This document shows positions 26,454 to 36,257 of a stretch of 64,000 nt of DNA, one piece after another; positions within the stretch are counted from its first letter, which is position 1, and each line of letters starts with the position of its first letter. The translations under genes were made by a program, and so were the position numbers. Under the pieces are notes generated by a model that saw only the letters and a program-made list of their open reading frames with translations, did no database searches and was not told the DNA's origin. Source of the stretch: AC-43 sp963728855 (lineage in GTDB: Bacteria; Actinomycetota; Actinomycetes; Mycobacteriales; Micromonosporaceae); the NCBI GenBank assembly GCA_963728855.1, contig CAVSLN010000007.1:434001-498000 (forward strand), given 5' to 3'.

Positions 26454-27591
26454 GCGGATCGCGGCCAGCGGCGCCGTGCACTGGATCGGCACCGGACTGT
26501 CCACCGGTAGCGGGCTCGCACTGCTGGGCGAGCGTTCGGGCTGGCTCACGGTCTGGGGGCGTACCGAGGACAAAGCGCGCCGGTGCCTCGACAGGCAGGG
26601 CCTGACCGGCCAGGTACGGGCGCGGGCCCTCGATGGCGACGCGTTCGCCGAAGCGGTCGAGCCGGGCGACGTGGTGGTGTCCATGCTTCCGGCCACCGAG
26701 CACGGCGCGCTGCTGCGGCTGTGCCTGGAGCGGTCCGCCCACTTCGCGTGTACCAGCTACGTGTCCGACGAGCTGGCCGCGTCGGCGGACCCGGCACGCC
26801 GGGCCGGGCTGGTCGTGCTCACCGAGGCGGGGCTCGACCCGGGCATCGACCACGTGCTCGCCCACGCCCTGGTGACCCGGGCCCGTACGGCGATCGGCGA
26901 CGGGCCGGCATCGTTCACGTTCACCTCGTACTGCGGCGGCGTACCGGCCGTCGCCAACGACTTCCGGTACCGGTTCAGCTGGGCGCCGCGCGGGGTGCTG
27001 TCGGCACTGTGCTCGCCGGCCCGGTCGATCCGGTCCCGCCAGGTTCGCGAGGTTCGCTACCCGTGGGAGGCGACCAGCCGGTTCGAGCTGGGCGCAGAGG
27101 CGTTCGAGGTGTACCCGAACCGCGACAGCACGCCCTTCCTGGCCCAGTACCACCTGCCCGAGAAGTGGGAGCCGGAGACGTTCGTGCGGGGCACGCTGCG
27201 CCTCGATGGCTGGCGCGCGGCGTGGGCGGAGGTGTTCGAGGTGCTGCGGACCGGCGACTCCCAGCGGATCGACGAGCTGGCCGCCGACCTGCTGCGCCGG
27301 TACCCGATGGGCGAGCACGACCGGGACCGGGTGGTCCTCGCCGTGGACCTGCGGGTCCAGGGCACCGATGGCGCAGCGTGGGGCGGCTCGTACCTGCTGG
27401 ACCTGGTCGGCGACCAGACGCAGACCGCGATGGCCCGCTCGGTGTCCATCCCACTGGCCTACGGGGTGGCCGGGGTGCTGGCCGGCGACGTCCCGGCCGG
27501 GCTGCACCGGGCGCTGCCGGACCCGGCCGGCGCGGACGCGTTCATCGCGTTCCTAGGCGAGCACGGCGTGGACTGCCGGTGGCGACCCTGA
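26446..27591 (+). CDS. Saccharopine dehydrogenase/reductase, glutamate-forming (Lys9) type
   Basis: This 381-residue protein opens with a Rossmann segment (AVHWIGTGLSTGSGLALL, WLTVWGRTEDKA). It contains VVVSMLPATEHGALLRLCL, the Lys9-family signature LTEAGLDPGIDHVLAHAL, and FTSYCGGVPAVANDFRYRFSW. Such enzymes interconvert 2-aminoadipate 6-semialdehyde + glutamate and saccharopine with NADPH. It overlaps the Lys1-type gene by 8 bp, so the two enzymes are made together and can run the semialdehyde to lysine in sequence. Saccharopine reductase paired with a fungal-like Lys1 inside a secondary-metabolite cluster is unusual. Confidence 0.85.
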   Translation: MPERIAASGAVHWIGTGLSTGSGLALLGERSGWLTVWGRTEDKARRCLDRQGLTGQVRARALDGDAFAEAVEPGDVVVSMLPATEHGALLRLCLERSAHFACTSYVSDELAASADPARRAGLVVLTEAGLDPGIDHVLAHALVTRARTAIGDGPASFTFTSYCGGVPAVANDFRYRFSWAPRGVLSALCSPARSIRSRQVREVRYPWEATSRFELGAEAFEVYPNRDSTPFLAQYHLPEKWEPETFVRGTLRLDGWRAAWAEVFEVLRTGDSQRIDELAADLLRRYPMGEHDRDRVVLAVDLRVQGTDGAAWGGSYLLDLVGDQTQTAMARSVSIPLAYGVAGVLAGDVPAGLHRALPDPAGADAFIAFLGEHGVDCRWRP

Positions 27592-27637
27592 TGCGCTTAC
27601 ACATCGACATACGTTTGACGCGGTGCCGGAGGGATGC

Positions 27638-29038
27638 ATGACCGAGGTGGCAAAGACTCCAGGCGCGCTGCGCAATCCGGAGTTCCGAAAGTTCTGGATC
27701 GGCGAGACGGTCTCGCTGGTGGGTACCGAGGTGACCCGCTTCGCGCTGCCGCTGGTGGCCGTGCTCAGCCTCAGTGCCTCGGCATTCGAGGTCGGCGTCG
27801 TCAACGCGATGCGGTACGTGCCGATCGTCGTCGTGTCGCTGTTCGCCGGCGTCTGGCTGGACCGGCGCCGGCGCTGGCCGGTGCTGATCGCGAGCAACCT
27901 GGGCCGGGCGGCGTTCATCGGCCTGGTGCCGCTGGCCGCGGTCGCGGGGTTCCTGTCGATCTGGCTGCTCTGCGCGGTGGCGCTCGCGATCGGCACGCTG
28001 ACCGTCATCTTCGACGTCGGCTCGCTCTCGTTCGTCCCCACCGTGGTTGAGCGTCCACAACTGGCTGACGCGAACGGGCGGCTGCAGATCTCGTTCTCGG
28101 TCGCGATGATCGCCGGACCCGGCTTCGGCGGCTTCCTCGTCGGCCTGCTCACCGCGCCGGTGACGCTCACCGTCGACGCGGCCTCGTACCTGTTCTCGGT
28201 GCTGATGCTGAGCCTCATCCGGGTCAAGGAGCCCGAGCCCAAGCAGTCGGCGGAGACCTCGACCGTGGGCAGCAGGATCGCCGAGGGCCTACGCGCCGTG
28301 TACGGCAGCACGGTACTGCGAAACCTGCTCACCCAGTCGGCCACCTTCAACCTCGCGCAGAACGCGATGCTCACCGTCTTCGTGGTGTACGCGGTGCGGA
28401 CCGTCGGGCTGAGCGCCGCGCAACTGGGCCTGGTGCTCGGCGTCGGCGCGTTCGGCTCGCTGGCCGGCGCGCTGTTGGCGAACCGGATCACCAGGACGGT
28501 CGGCCTCGGCCGGACTCTTCGGTTGGCGACGGTCACGGCCGGCCTGGCTCCGCTGCTGTTCCTCACCGCGCGTGGCCACGGCGTACCGGCTGTCGCGATC
28601 CTCACCATCGCGTACGGCATCGCCGGGTTCATGCTCGTGATCTACAACGTCAACACCGTGACGCTGCGCCAGGTGGTCACCCCGAACCGGCTGCTGGGTC
28701 GGATGAACGCGAGCTACCGGATGGTGCTGTTCGGCACCATCCCGCTCGGCGCGCTGCTCGGCGGCACCCTGGGCCAGTACCTCGGCCTGCGTTCCGCCAT
28801 GGTCATCACGCTTCTCCTGCTGACCACACCGATCGCGTGGACGTTCTTCTCGCCCGTCTTCCGGCTGCGGTCGATGCCGACCGGCCCGGACGCCGACCTC
28901 TCGGCGTTCGTCGAGCCGGCGCCCGAGCCCGTCGAGGCGGAGAAGGTGCCCGAGCCCGTCGAGCCCGAGAAGGTGCCCGTGCCCGTCGAACCAACGAAGC
29001 TGCCCGAGGCTGTCGAACCGGACAGCGCGTCTGCTTGA
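27638..29038 (+). CDS. MFS efflux transporter
   Basis: The 466-residue protein has about twelve hydrophobic segments and the MFS loop FAGVWLDRRRRWPVL between helices 2 and 3. It resembles MFS_3/enterobactin-exporter-like (EntS) permeases: the start EFRKFWIGETVSLVGTEVTRFALPL is typical. It probably exports the cluster product. The cytosolic C-terminus ends with repeated PVEPEKVP-type Pro/Glu units (28918-29020), an unusual acidic tail. ATG 27638 has GGAGG just upstream; GTG 27623 is in frame but less well placed. Confidence 0.85.
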   Translation: MTEVAKTPGALRNPEFRKFWIGETVSLVGTEVTRFALPLVAVLSLSASAFEVGVVNAMRYVPIVVVSLFAGVWLDRRRRWPVLIASNLGRAAFIGLVPLAAVAGFLSIWLLCAVALAIGTLTVIFDVGSLSFVPTVVERPQLADANGRLQISFSVAMIAGPGFGGFLVGLLTAPVTLTVDAASYLFSVLMLSLIRVKEPEPKQSAETSTVGSRIAEGLRAVYGSTVLRNLLTQSATFNLAQNAMLTVFVVYAVRTVGLSAAQLGLVLGVGAFGSLAGALLANRITRTVGLGRTLRLATVTAGLAPLLFLTARGHGVPAVAILTIAYGIAGFMLVIYNVNTVTLRQVVTPNRLLGRMNASYRMVLFGTIPLGALLGGTLGQYLGLRSAMVITLLLLTTPIAWTFFSPVFRLRSMPTGPDADLSAFVEPAPEPVEAEKVPEPVEPEKVPVPVEPTKLPEAVEPDSASA

Positions 29039-29063
29039 CCCGACCGTTTACCAGGAGGTTGCG

Positions 29064-32000
29064 ATGTTGACCGACTCCCAACGGGCCGCGCTGGCTGCCC
29101 GGTTGCGCAAGGGGCGCGACGCCACGGCAATCCCCCGGCGCAGCCCCGACCTCACCGACCTGCCGCTGTCCTCCGGGCAGGAGCAGCTGTGGTTCATCGA
29201 CCAGTTCGCCACCGGACTGCCGACGTACAACATCACCGGTGCCGTGCGGATCACCGGTCCCGTCGACGTCGACGCGCTCAGCGGCGCGGTCGACGCCGTG
29301 GTCGCCCGGCACGAGACGCTGCGTACCCGGCTGGACTCCACCGAGGGACGGCCGGTACAGGTCATCGACCCGCCGACGCCCACGGTGTGGACGGTGCGTG
29401 ACCTGTCCGGCCTACCCGCCGGTGAGCGCGCCGCGACCTACACCCGGGAGGCCGTCGCGTACGGGCTGCTGCCCTTCGACCTCGCCAAGGGCCCACTGTT
29501 CCGGACCCGGCTGGTCAAGCTCGACGAGCAGGACCACGCGCTGCTGATCAACGTGCACCACAGCGTGTTCGACGGTTGGTCGTTCGCGGTGTGCTTCCGG
29601 GAGGTCGCGGAGTGCTACGACGCGGCCGTGACGGCCCGGCCAGCCGACCTGCCCGAGCTGCCGATCCAGTTCGCCGACTACGCGATCTGGGAGCGGGGCC
29701 GGCTGGAGGGCGGCGCCGTCGATGAGATGGTCACGTACTGGAGCGAGAACCTGCGGGGGGTCGGGTCGGTACAGATGCCCACCGACCGGCCCCGCCCGGT
29801 GCTCCAGTCCTTCGACGGGGCGGTGGCCAGGCTGCCGATGGGCGCGGACGTGCTCGAAGGGCTGCGCGTGCTGGCCCGCCAGGAGGGGACGACCATGTTC
29901 GTCACGCTCCTGACGGTCCTTCAGGTGCTGCTGCACCGCTACAGCGGGCAGGACGACATTATCGTCGGTACGGCGAGCGCCAACCGCAGCCGGCCCGAGC
30001 TTCGCCCCGTTGATCGGGTACCTGGTCAACACGCTGCCGATCCGCGGCGACCTGTCCGGCGACCCGACGTTCGTGGCGCTGCTGGCCAAGGTCAAGGAGA
30101 CGACGCTCGCGGCGTACGCCCACCAGGACCTACCGTTCCCGAAGCTCGTCGAGGCGCTGAAGGTGGAGCGCGACGCCAGCCGCGCGCCGCTGTTCCAGAT
30201 CGGCTTCACCATCGGCGAGGACGCCGACGAGCAGATCGCGGCCGGCGGCGCCACGATGCGGGTGGAGCCGGTCGAGTCGCCCACCGCGAAGTTCGACCTC
30301 AACTTCTTCATGCAGGCCCAGGGCGACCTCGTCGTGGAGATCGCGTACGCGGTCGCGCTGTTCGACCCGGCGACCGTGGATCGCCTGCTGGCGTCGCTGC
30401 GGGTGCTCATGGCCGGCGTGGTCGCCGACCCGCGACGGCGGCTGTCGCAGCTGCCGGTGATGACCGAGGAGGACCTGTACCGCGAGCTGGTCGAGTGGAA
30501 CTCCAACACGATGGCGTTCCCGACGATGTGCCTGCATGAGCTGTTCGAGCGGCAGGCGGACCGGGTGCCCGAAGCGCCGGCCGCCGTCATGGACGACGAC
30601 GTGCTGACGTACGCCGAGCTGAACGCCCGAGCCAACCGAGCCGCGCGGCACCTGCGCGAGCTGGGCGTCGCGCCGCAGGCGCTGGTCGGTGTCCACATGC
30701 GACCGTCGCTGCAACGGCTCGTCGGCATCCTCGGCATCCTCAAGGCCGGCGGTGCGTACGTGCCGCTCGATCCGGAGTACCCGCCGGACCGGCTGCAGTT
30801 CATGCTGGACGACGCGGCCGTCACCGTGGTGCTCGCCGACGCCGACGGGGCGGCGGCCATGCGCGGGATGGGCGCGACGGCCGTGGTCCCGGAGCGGGAC
30901 TGGCCGGCGGGCAACGACGCCGACCCGACGAACCTCGACGTGCCCGTCCAACAGTCCCACGCGGCGTACGCGATCTACACCTCCGGCTCCACCGGCCGCC
31001 CCAAGGGAGTGATCGTCGAGCACCGCAACGTCGTCAACTTCGTCCAGGGCATGGTGGCCCACTGGCCCTTGGACGAGCGCGACCGGTTCCTGCAGTTCGC
31101 GTCGCTCAACTTCGACGTGTCGGCGATGGACATGTTCCTCGCGGTGTGCTCGGGCGGCACAGCGGTGTTCGGCAGCCGGGAGACCCTGCTCTCCCCGCCC
31201 CGGCTCGCCGAGCTGATGCGTCACCACCGGGTCACCTTCGCCTGCCTACCGCCGGCCGTGCTCAACCTGCTGACCGGCGAGCAGTTCCCGGACCAGCGGG
31301 TGCTGATCTCGGCCGGCGAGGAGCTCTCGTCGGAGCTGGTACGCAGGTGGCTGCGGCCGGGACTGCGCATGTGCAACGGGTACGGCCCGACCGAGGTCAC
31401 CATCGGTGCCACGATGATGGAGCTGCGGCCCGACGACATCTCGCCGCCGCCGATCGGCATGCCCAAGCCGAACTACCGGGCCTACGTGCTCGATACGCGC
31501 CTGAACCCGGTACCGGTGGGTGTCGCGGGGGAGTTGCACCTGGGCGGGCCGGGCGTGGCGCGGGGCTACCTCAACCGTCCTGAGCTGACCGCCGAGAGGT
31601 TCGTCGAGGACCCGTTCGTCGACGAGCCCGGCGCGCGGATGTACAAGACCGGCGACCTGGTACGGCGGCGGCCCGACGGCAACCTGGTTTTCCTGTGCCG
31701 CATCGACGGACAGGTCAAGATCCGTGGCCTGCGGGTCGAGCTGGGCGAGATCGAGACCGCGATGGCGGCCCACGAGGCGGTGACGCAGGCCGTGGTGGTC
31801 GTGCGTGACGACCCGGCCGGTGACAAGCAGCTCGTCGGGTACGCCCGGCTCGCGGCCGGAGGGCCCGGCGTGAGCGTGGCCGACCTGCGCCAGCACCTGT
31901 CCCAGCGGCTGCCCGCGTACATGGTGCCGGCGCACGTCCTGGTGCTCGACGAGTTCCCGCTCAACGCGAGCGGCAAGATCGACCGTACCGCGCTGCCGGA

Positions 32001-32331
32001 GCCGGACGCCGCCGCAGCCGCCGGGGCGTTCCGCGCGCCGCGCACGCTGATCGAGACCGTCGTCGTCGACATGTATGCCACCCTGCTCAAGGCCGAGCAG
32101 GTCAGCGTCGAGGACAGCTTCTTCGACCTCGGCGGCAACTCACTGCAGGCGATGCGGCTGATCACCAAGCTGCGCACCGAACTGGCGGTGGACGCGGATG
32201 TCACCGCCATCTTCCTCGCCCCGACGCCGGGCCAGCTGACCGTCCTGCTGCGGGACAAGTACGGACTGGAGGACGTCGAGCTGGGCGAGTACGGGCTGGC
32301 CGGACTCGATGGGCCGGCGCATGCTGTCTGA
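29064..32331 (+). pseudogene. NRPS C-A-PCP module with a +1 frameshift in the C domain
   Basis: One NRPS gene is read in two frames. Frame 1 runs from ATG 29064: a short helical N-terminus (MLTDSQRAALAARLRKGR), then a condensation domain with intact HHSVFDGWS. At the CCCC run 30005-30008 the reading must drop one base to continue SRPELRPLIGYLVNTLPIR. The second frame holds the rest of the C domain, an adenylation domain (YTSGSTGRPKGV, NGYGPTEVTIG, YKTGDLVRR, NASGKIDR) and a PCP (DLGGNSLQAM), ending at 32331. The pocket read by eye is D-V-M-C-I-A-G-I-G-K, matching no code I know. The single extra C could be a sequencing error; if real, the module is broken. Everything else is well conserved, so decay would be very recent. 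Confidence 0.85.
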
Positions 32332-33175
32332 CGCCCAACGTGCCGCCTTGACCGCGCGGCTGCGCCAGGGCCGGCCGGCCGGGGCCGCGCCATCGAGCGC
32401 GGTGCCGGTCGTCGACCTGGCCACGACCGGGACCGTACCGGCGTTCGTGGTGCACGCCGTCGGTGGCTCGGTGTTCGAGTACGCCGCCCTCGCGCGCTCG
32501 CTCGCCATGACCTACCGGCTGTACGGAATCGAGGCGAGTGGGCTGCGCACGGACACCCGACCGGGGACCTCGCTTGCGGAGATGGCGGGCCGGTACGCCG
32601 AGGCGATCGTGCTCACCCAGCCGGCCGGACCGTACCGGCTCATCGGCTGGTCCATGGGCGGCGTCCTGGCGTTCGAGACCGCCCGGCGGCTCGAAGCCGG
32701 CGGCGCGACGGTCGGGCTGGTGGTGCTCATCGACACGCCGTACCGCACGGTGTCGTCGTACGCGGATACCGAGGAGGAGCTTGCCGCGCTGTTCGTGGCC
32801 GACGCCATGCGCTCGGGCGGCGCGAGCGCGCCTGGCCCGGGTCCGGTGCCGGTCGCCGAACAGCTCGACCGGCTCGCCACCCACCTGACCGCCGGCGGCG
32901 ACGACCGCGGCGCGGTGCGCGCCGAGCTCGACCGCCGGTACGCCGTGTTCGTCGCGCATACCTCCGCGCTCACGAGCTACCTGCCGACCGCGCCGGTCAG
33001 CGCCGACGCGCTCCTGGTCAGTGCGGCCGGCTCCGCCGACTCCGCGCCGGACTGGTCACAGATGTTCCACGGACAGGTGCGAACCGCGCGGACGGCCGCA
33101 CACCACTACGCCTGCCTACGCCCCCCGGCGGTCACCGAGATCGCCGAGCTCATCCGCGCCGCCGCGGCGAGGTAG
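32321..33175 (+). CDS. Stand-alone thioesterase (type I-like, alpha/beta hydrolase)
   Basis: The 284-residue protein has a nucleophile elbow GWSMGG (S111) and an overall pattern like NRPS-terminal TE domains (PAFVVHAVGGSVFEYAALAR; GPYRLIGWSMGGVLAFETARRL). Its first 18 residues (MLSDAQRAALTARLRQGR) closely copy the N-terminus of the preceding NRPS. This suggests a shared docking helix or that the TE was once joined to an NRPS start. ATG 32321 is chosen for that similarity; ATG 32309 is in frame. It overlaps the NRPS stop. It probably releases the finished chain from the PCP by hydrolysis or cyclization. Confidence 0.8.
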   Translation: MLSDAQRAALTARLRQGRPAGAAPSSAVPVVDLATTGTVPAFVVHAVGGSVFEYAALARSLAMTYRLYGIEASGLRTDTRPGTSLAEMAGRYAEAIVLTQPAGPYRLIGWSMGGVLAFETARRLEAGGATVGLVVLIDTPYRTVSSYADTEEELAALFVADAMRSGGASAPGPGPVPVAEQLDRLATHLTAGGDDRGAVRAELDRRYAVFVAHTSALTSYLPTAPVSADALLVSAAGSADSAPDWSQMFHGQVRTARTAAHHYACLRPPAVTEIAELIRAAAAR

Positions 33176-33208
33176 CCCCGGTACTCGACGACGCATCTGG
33201 AGGATGGC

Positions 33209-34006
33209 ATGCCCGCCGGTCAACGCGACAGCTGGTTTGTGCTAAGCCACGACAACCCGAGCGACCTGCCCCGCGTCTACTGCTTCCCGCACGCTGGCGG
33301 CAACGCGCGGGCGTTCCTGCCGTGGCAGGCGGAGTTGGCCGCGCCGGCACAGATCGCCGCGGTGGTCATGCCGGGTCGGGCGCACCGGTTCGAGGAGCCG
33401 ATGCCGGCCACCATCGACGAGTACGCCGACGGTGCCGCCGCCGCTATCGCCACGGCGAGTGCCTCCCGGCCGTTCTACCTCTTCGGCCACAGTCTGGGTG
33501 CGCTGGTGGCGTTCGAGGTGGCGCGGCGCCTGACCGGGACCGCCGGCCTGCGCCATCTGGTCGCGTCCGGTGCGGCGGCGCCGTCACTGCTGCCGTCGGA
33601 CCGGGTGGTGCGGGCGGCTGCGCTGGAGGGGCGCGCGTTCGCCGAGGCGGTCGGGTTCTTCGGCGGCCTGCCACCGGAGATCGTGGCCAACGAGGACCTG
33701 CACCACCTGCTCCTGCCGGTCGTGCAGGCCGACTTCCAGTTGGTGGCGAGATACCGGTACGTGGCCGCCGCCCCGCTACCCACAGGGATCTCGCTCGTCA
33801 ACGGCGTCGACGACCCGCATGTCGGGTCGGCTGGACTGGAGCCGTGGACAGCCGAGACCCGGCAGCCGGTGCGGCGCCACTGGTCGCCCGGCGGCCACTT
33901 CTACTTCGAGGACCGGCACCAGGTGGTTACCGACGTGCTGCGCCAGGTGATCGTCCAGGACATCGCCGCGACCGCCCCACCCCACCACTCGGACCTGATG
34001 ATCTAA
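33209..34006 (+). CDS. Type II (editing) thioesterase
   Basis: The 265-residue TEII has the family start LPRVYCFPHAGGNARAFLPWQ, VVMPGRAHRFEEP, a nucleophile elbow FGHSLGA (S95) and a C-terminal catalytic His in SPGGHFYFED. Such enzymes strip misprimed or stalled acyl groups from NRPS/PKS carrier domains. The ATG at 33209 follows GGAGG. It lies 33 bp after the first thioesterase and 25 bp before the PurU-like gene, in the same direction. Confidence 0.85.
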   Translation: MPAGQRDSWFVLSHDNPSDLPRVYCFPHAGGNARAFLPWQAELAAPAQIAAVVMPGRAHRFEEPMPATIDEYADGAAAAIATASASRPFYLFGHSLGALVAFEVARRLTGTAGLRHLVASGAAAPSLLPSDRVVRAAALEGRAFAEAVGFFGGLPPEIVANEDLHHLLLPVVQADFQLVARYRYVAAAPLPTGISLVNGVDDPHVGSAGLEPWTAETRQPVRRHWSPGGHFYFEDRHQVVTDVLRQVIVQDIAATAPPHHSDLMI

Positions 34007-34031
34007 AGCGCCCCGCCGACGGAGGATCGAG

Positions 34032-34883
34032 ATGTCGCTGGATACGTTGCGCCTGCTCGCGTCATGTCAGGACCGTCCCGGGATCATCAGCGCGGTGTCC
34101 GGGTTCCTGTACGAGCGGGGCGCCAACATCGTGCGGTCCGACCAGTACACGTCGGACCCGCCGGACGGCACGTTCTATCTGCGCATGGAGTTCACCGTCC
34201 CCGCCGAGCACCGCGCCGACCTGGTGGAGACCTTCGGGCTCGCGGTGGCCAACCCGTACGGGATGAGCTGGCGGGTTGCCGACTCCCGGCACGTCAAGCG
34301 GATCGCCGTCCTCGCCTCGAAAGCCGACCACTGCCTCGTGGACCTGTTGTGGCGGTGGAGCCGGGGCCAACTGCCGGCGCAGTTGACCCTGGTCGCGTCG
34401 AACCACCCGGACCTGGCCGCCACGGTGGAGGCGTTCGGGCTGCCGTTCCATCACGTGCCGGTACCGGCAGGGCAGAAGGCCGAAGCCGAGGCGCGGCTCG
34501 GTGACGTACTCGAGGACCGGTGCGACCTCGTTGTACTGGCTCGGTACATGCAGATCCTCAGCGGTGGCTTTCTCGGGAGGATAGGCGTACCGGTGATCAA
34601 TATCCACCACTCGTTCCTGCCCGCGTTCCCCGGTGCCGGGCCCTACGAGCGGGCCCGCGAGCGGGGCGTCAAGCTGATCGGCGCCACCGCGCACTACGTG
34701 ACCGAGGACCTCGACGAGGGGCCGATCATCGAGCAGGACGTCATCCGCGTGTCGCACCGCGACGATGTGGCCAGGCTGGCCCGGCTCGGCGCCGACGTGG
34801 AGCGTGCCGTGCTGGCGCGTGCCGTGCAGTGGCACTGCGAGGACCGCCTGCTGCGTCACCGCGGCACGGTGGTCGTGTTCTGA
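34032..34883 (+). CDS. PurU-like formyltetrahydrofolate deformylase
   Basis: This 283-residue protein has an N-terminal ACT domain (LRLLASCQDRPGIISAVSGFLYE) and a formyltransferase/hydrolase domain. The catalytic Asn-His-Asp set is visible in VINIHHSFLPAFPGA and TEDLDEGPII, the same arrangement as PurU. PurU releases formate from 10-formyl-THF. As the last gene of the run, it could adjust the one-carbon/glycine pool or act on a formylated intermediate. The genome's housekeeping copy may be elsewhere; this one could equally be a bystander. It ends 8 bp from a convergent gene. Confidence 0.85.
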   Translation: MSLDTLRLLASCQDRPGIISAVSGFLYERGANIVRSDQYTSDPPDGTFYLRMEFTVPAEHRADLVETFGLAVANPYGMSWRVADSRHVKRIAVLASKADHCLVDLLWRWSRGQLPAQLTLVASNHPDLAATVEAFGLPFHHVPVPAGQKAEAEARLGDVLEDRCDLVVLARYMQILSGGFLGRIGVPVINIHHSFLPAFPGAGPYERARERGVKLIGATAHYVTEDLDEGPIIEQDVIRVSHRDDVARLARLGADVERAVLARAVQWHCEDRLLRHRGTVVVF

Positions 34884-34891
34884 GCTGCCGG

Positions 34892-36139
34892 TTACCGGAA
34901 GAGCGTGATGTCCACGGCGTCGGCCATCGCCTGGTACCCGGCGTCGTCGGGGTGCAGGCGGTCGCAGCTGTATGCGGGCCGTAGCTGGTTCGGGTCGGCC
35001 GGGTCGCGCACGGCCGCGTCGAAGTCGATGACGCCGTCGAACCGGCCGCTGGTACGGATCCAGGTGTTCAGGGCCGACCGTTCCTGCTCCAACTGCGGCG
35101 TGTACCGGTGGCTGCCGCCCAACGGCAGGATCGTCGCGCCGAAGATCCGGACATGCCTCGCGTGCACGCTCGCGATGATCTGCTCGTACCCGGCGATGAG
35201 CTGGTTCGCCGTCGCCGGGGGCACGCTGTTCTGCAGGTCGTTCACGCCTTCGAGCAGGATCACGTCGGTCACGCCGGCGCGCTGCAGCACGTCGCGCTCC
35301 AGCCGGTTGAGCGCGCTGTGGTGTGCGTGGTTCGGATCGTCGGCGAGTACCCGGTTGGCCCGGATGCCTTCGTCGAGCACCGGCCGGGCCTTGGCCCCGT
35401 ACGCGGCGACGAGGCGGTCGGAGAGCAGGTCGGGCCACCGGTGGTTGGCGTCGGGCGTGGAGCAGGTCCCGTCGGTGATGGAGTCGCCGATCGCCACGAC
35501 CGCGCCGGACACGTCCTCGCCGAGCACGCTCACCGCGGTCACGAAGAACGACGCTCCGGTCGTATCGATGAAGGTCGTGGCGTCGAGGTCGCGGGCGTGG
35601 TCGCCCGCGGCGAGGTAGTTGGTCTGCAGGGCGAGCGGGTGGACGGTCGCCGTGCCGGTCCGGACCGGCAGGTAGACGCTGACCGCCAGGTCCTCCCCGG
35701 CCTTGACGGTCAGCCTGGTCGCGTCGCTGTGCACCTCACCGCCCTTGGCCACGGTGACCGCGGCCGCGCCGCCGAAGGTCACCAGGCGGGCGGTGCCGGG
35801 CACGATCCCCGCACCGCTCGAGCGCACCCCGAGCGCCACCGCGCCGAAGACCACGTCCTGGTCGCCGTACGCGTTGGACAACCGGACTCGGACCTGGGCG
35901 CCGGTGGCATGGAGGTGCGTGATGATCCGTACTGTCTGGTCGGTGAAGGTGGTCCCCGGCGAGCCGGACGACTGCGGCGATGTCGTCCAGGCATCTACCC
36001 AGGTGCGAATCGTGGTTGGCGGCGCGGGCGTCACCAACCTGGCCTGCACCGGCAGGTCGCCCCCGCTCATCGCCAGTACCGCCAGCACCGCGACGACGGC
36101 GCTACCCAACGCGGACATGGGTAACCGCAACCGGCGCAT
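34892..36139 (-). CDS. Secreted SGNH/GDSL-family hydrolase
   Basis: The protein has 415 residues. An N-terminal hydrophobic segment (ALGSAVVAVLAVLAMSGG) reads as a signal peptide. A beta-sandwich region of about 160 residues follows, then the SGNH core: block I VVAIGDSITDG (Ser), block II GIRANR (Gly), block III LEGVNDL (Asn) and block V CDRLHPDDAGY (Asp/His). It resembles the GDSL lipases that Streptomyces and relatives secrete. The likely substrate is an ester on a polysaccharide or lipid; not determinable here. It faces the biosynthetic cluster convergently. Confidence 0.85.
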   Translation of the reverse strand: MRRLRLPMSALGSAVVAVLAVLAMSGGDLPVQARLVTPAPPTTIRTWVDAWTTSPQSSGSPGTTFTDQTVRIITHLHATGAQVRVRLSNAYGDQDVVFGAVALGVRSSGAGIVPGTARLVTFGGAAAVTVAKGGEVHSDATRLTVKAGEDLAVSVYLPVRTGTATVHPLALQTNYLAAGDHARDLDATTFIDTTGASFFVTAVSVLGEDVSGAVVAIGDSITDGTCSTPDANHRWPDLLSDRLVAAYGAKARPVLDEGIRANRVLADDPNHAHHSALNRLERDVLQRAGVTDVILLEGVNDLQNSVPPATANQLIAGYEQIIASVHARHVRIFGATILPLGGSHRYTPQLEQERSALNTWIRTSGRFDGVIDFDAAVRDPADPNQLRPAYSCDRLHPDDAGYQAMADAVDITLFR

Positions 36140-36257
36140 TCCGCTTTAAACCAACCCGCTCACTGCCTCAGCCATCCCAGGACACCAGTGCAGCCAGGGT
36201 ACCCGGCGGTGTTGACCACGGCATGGTGACCGGGCCGCGGCTGCTAGGTTGGCCCGC

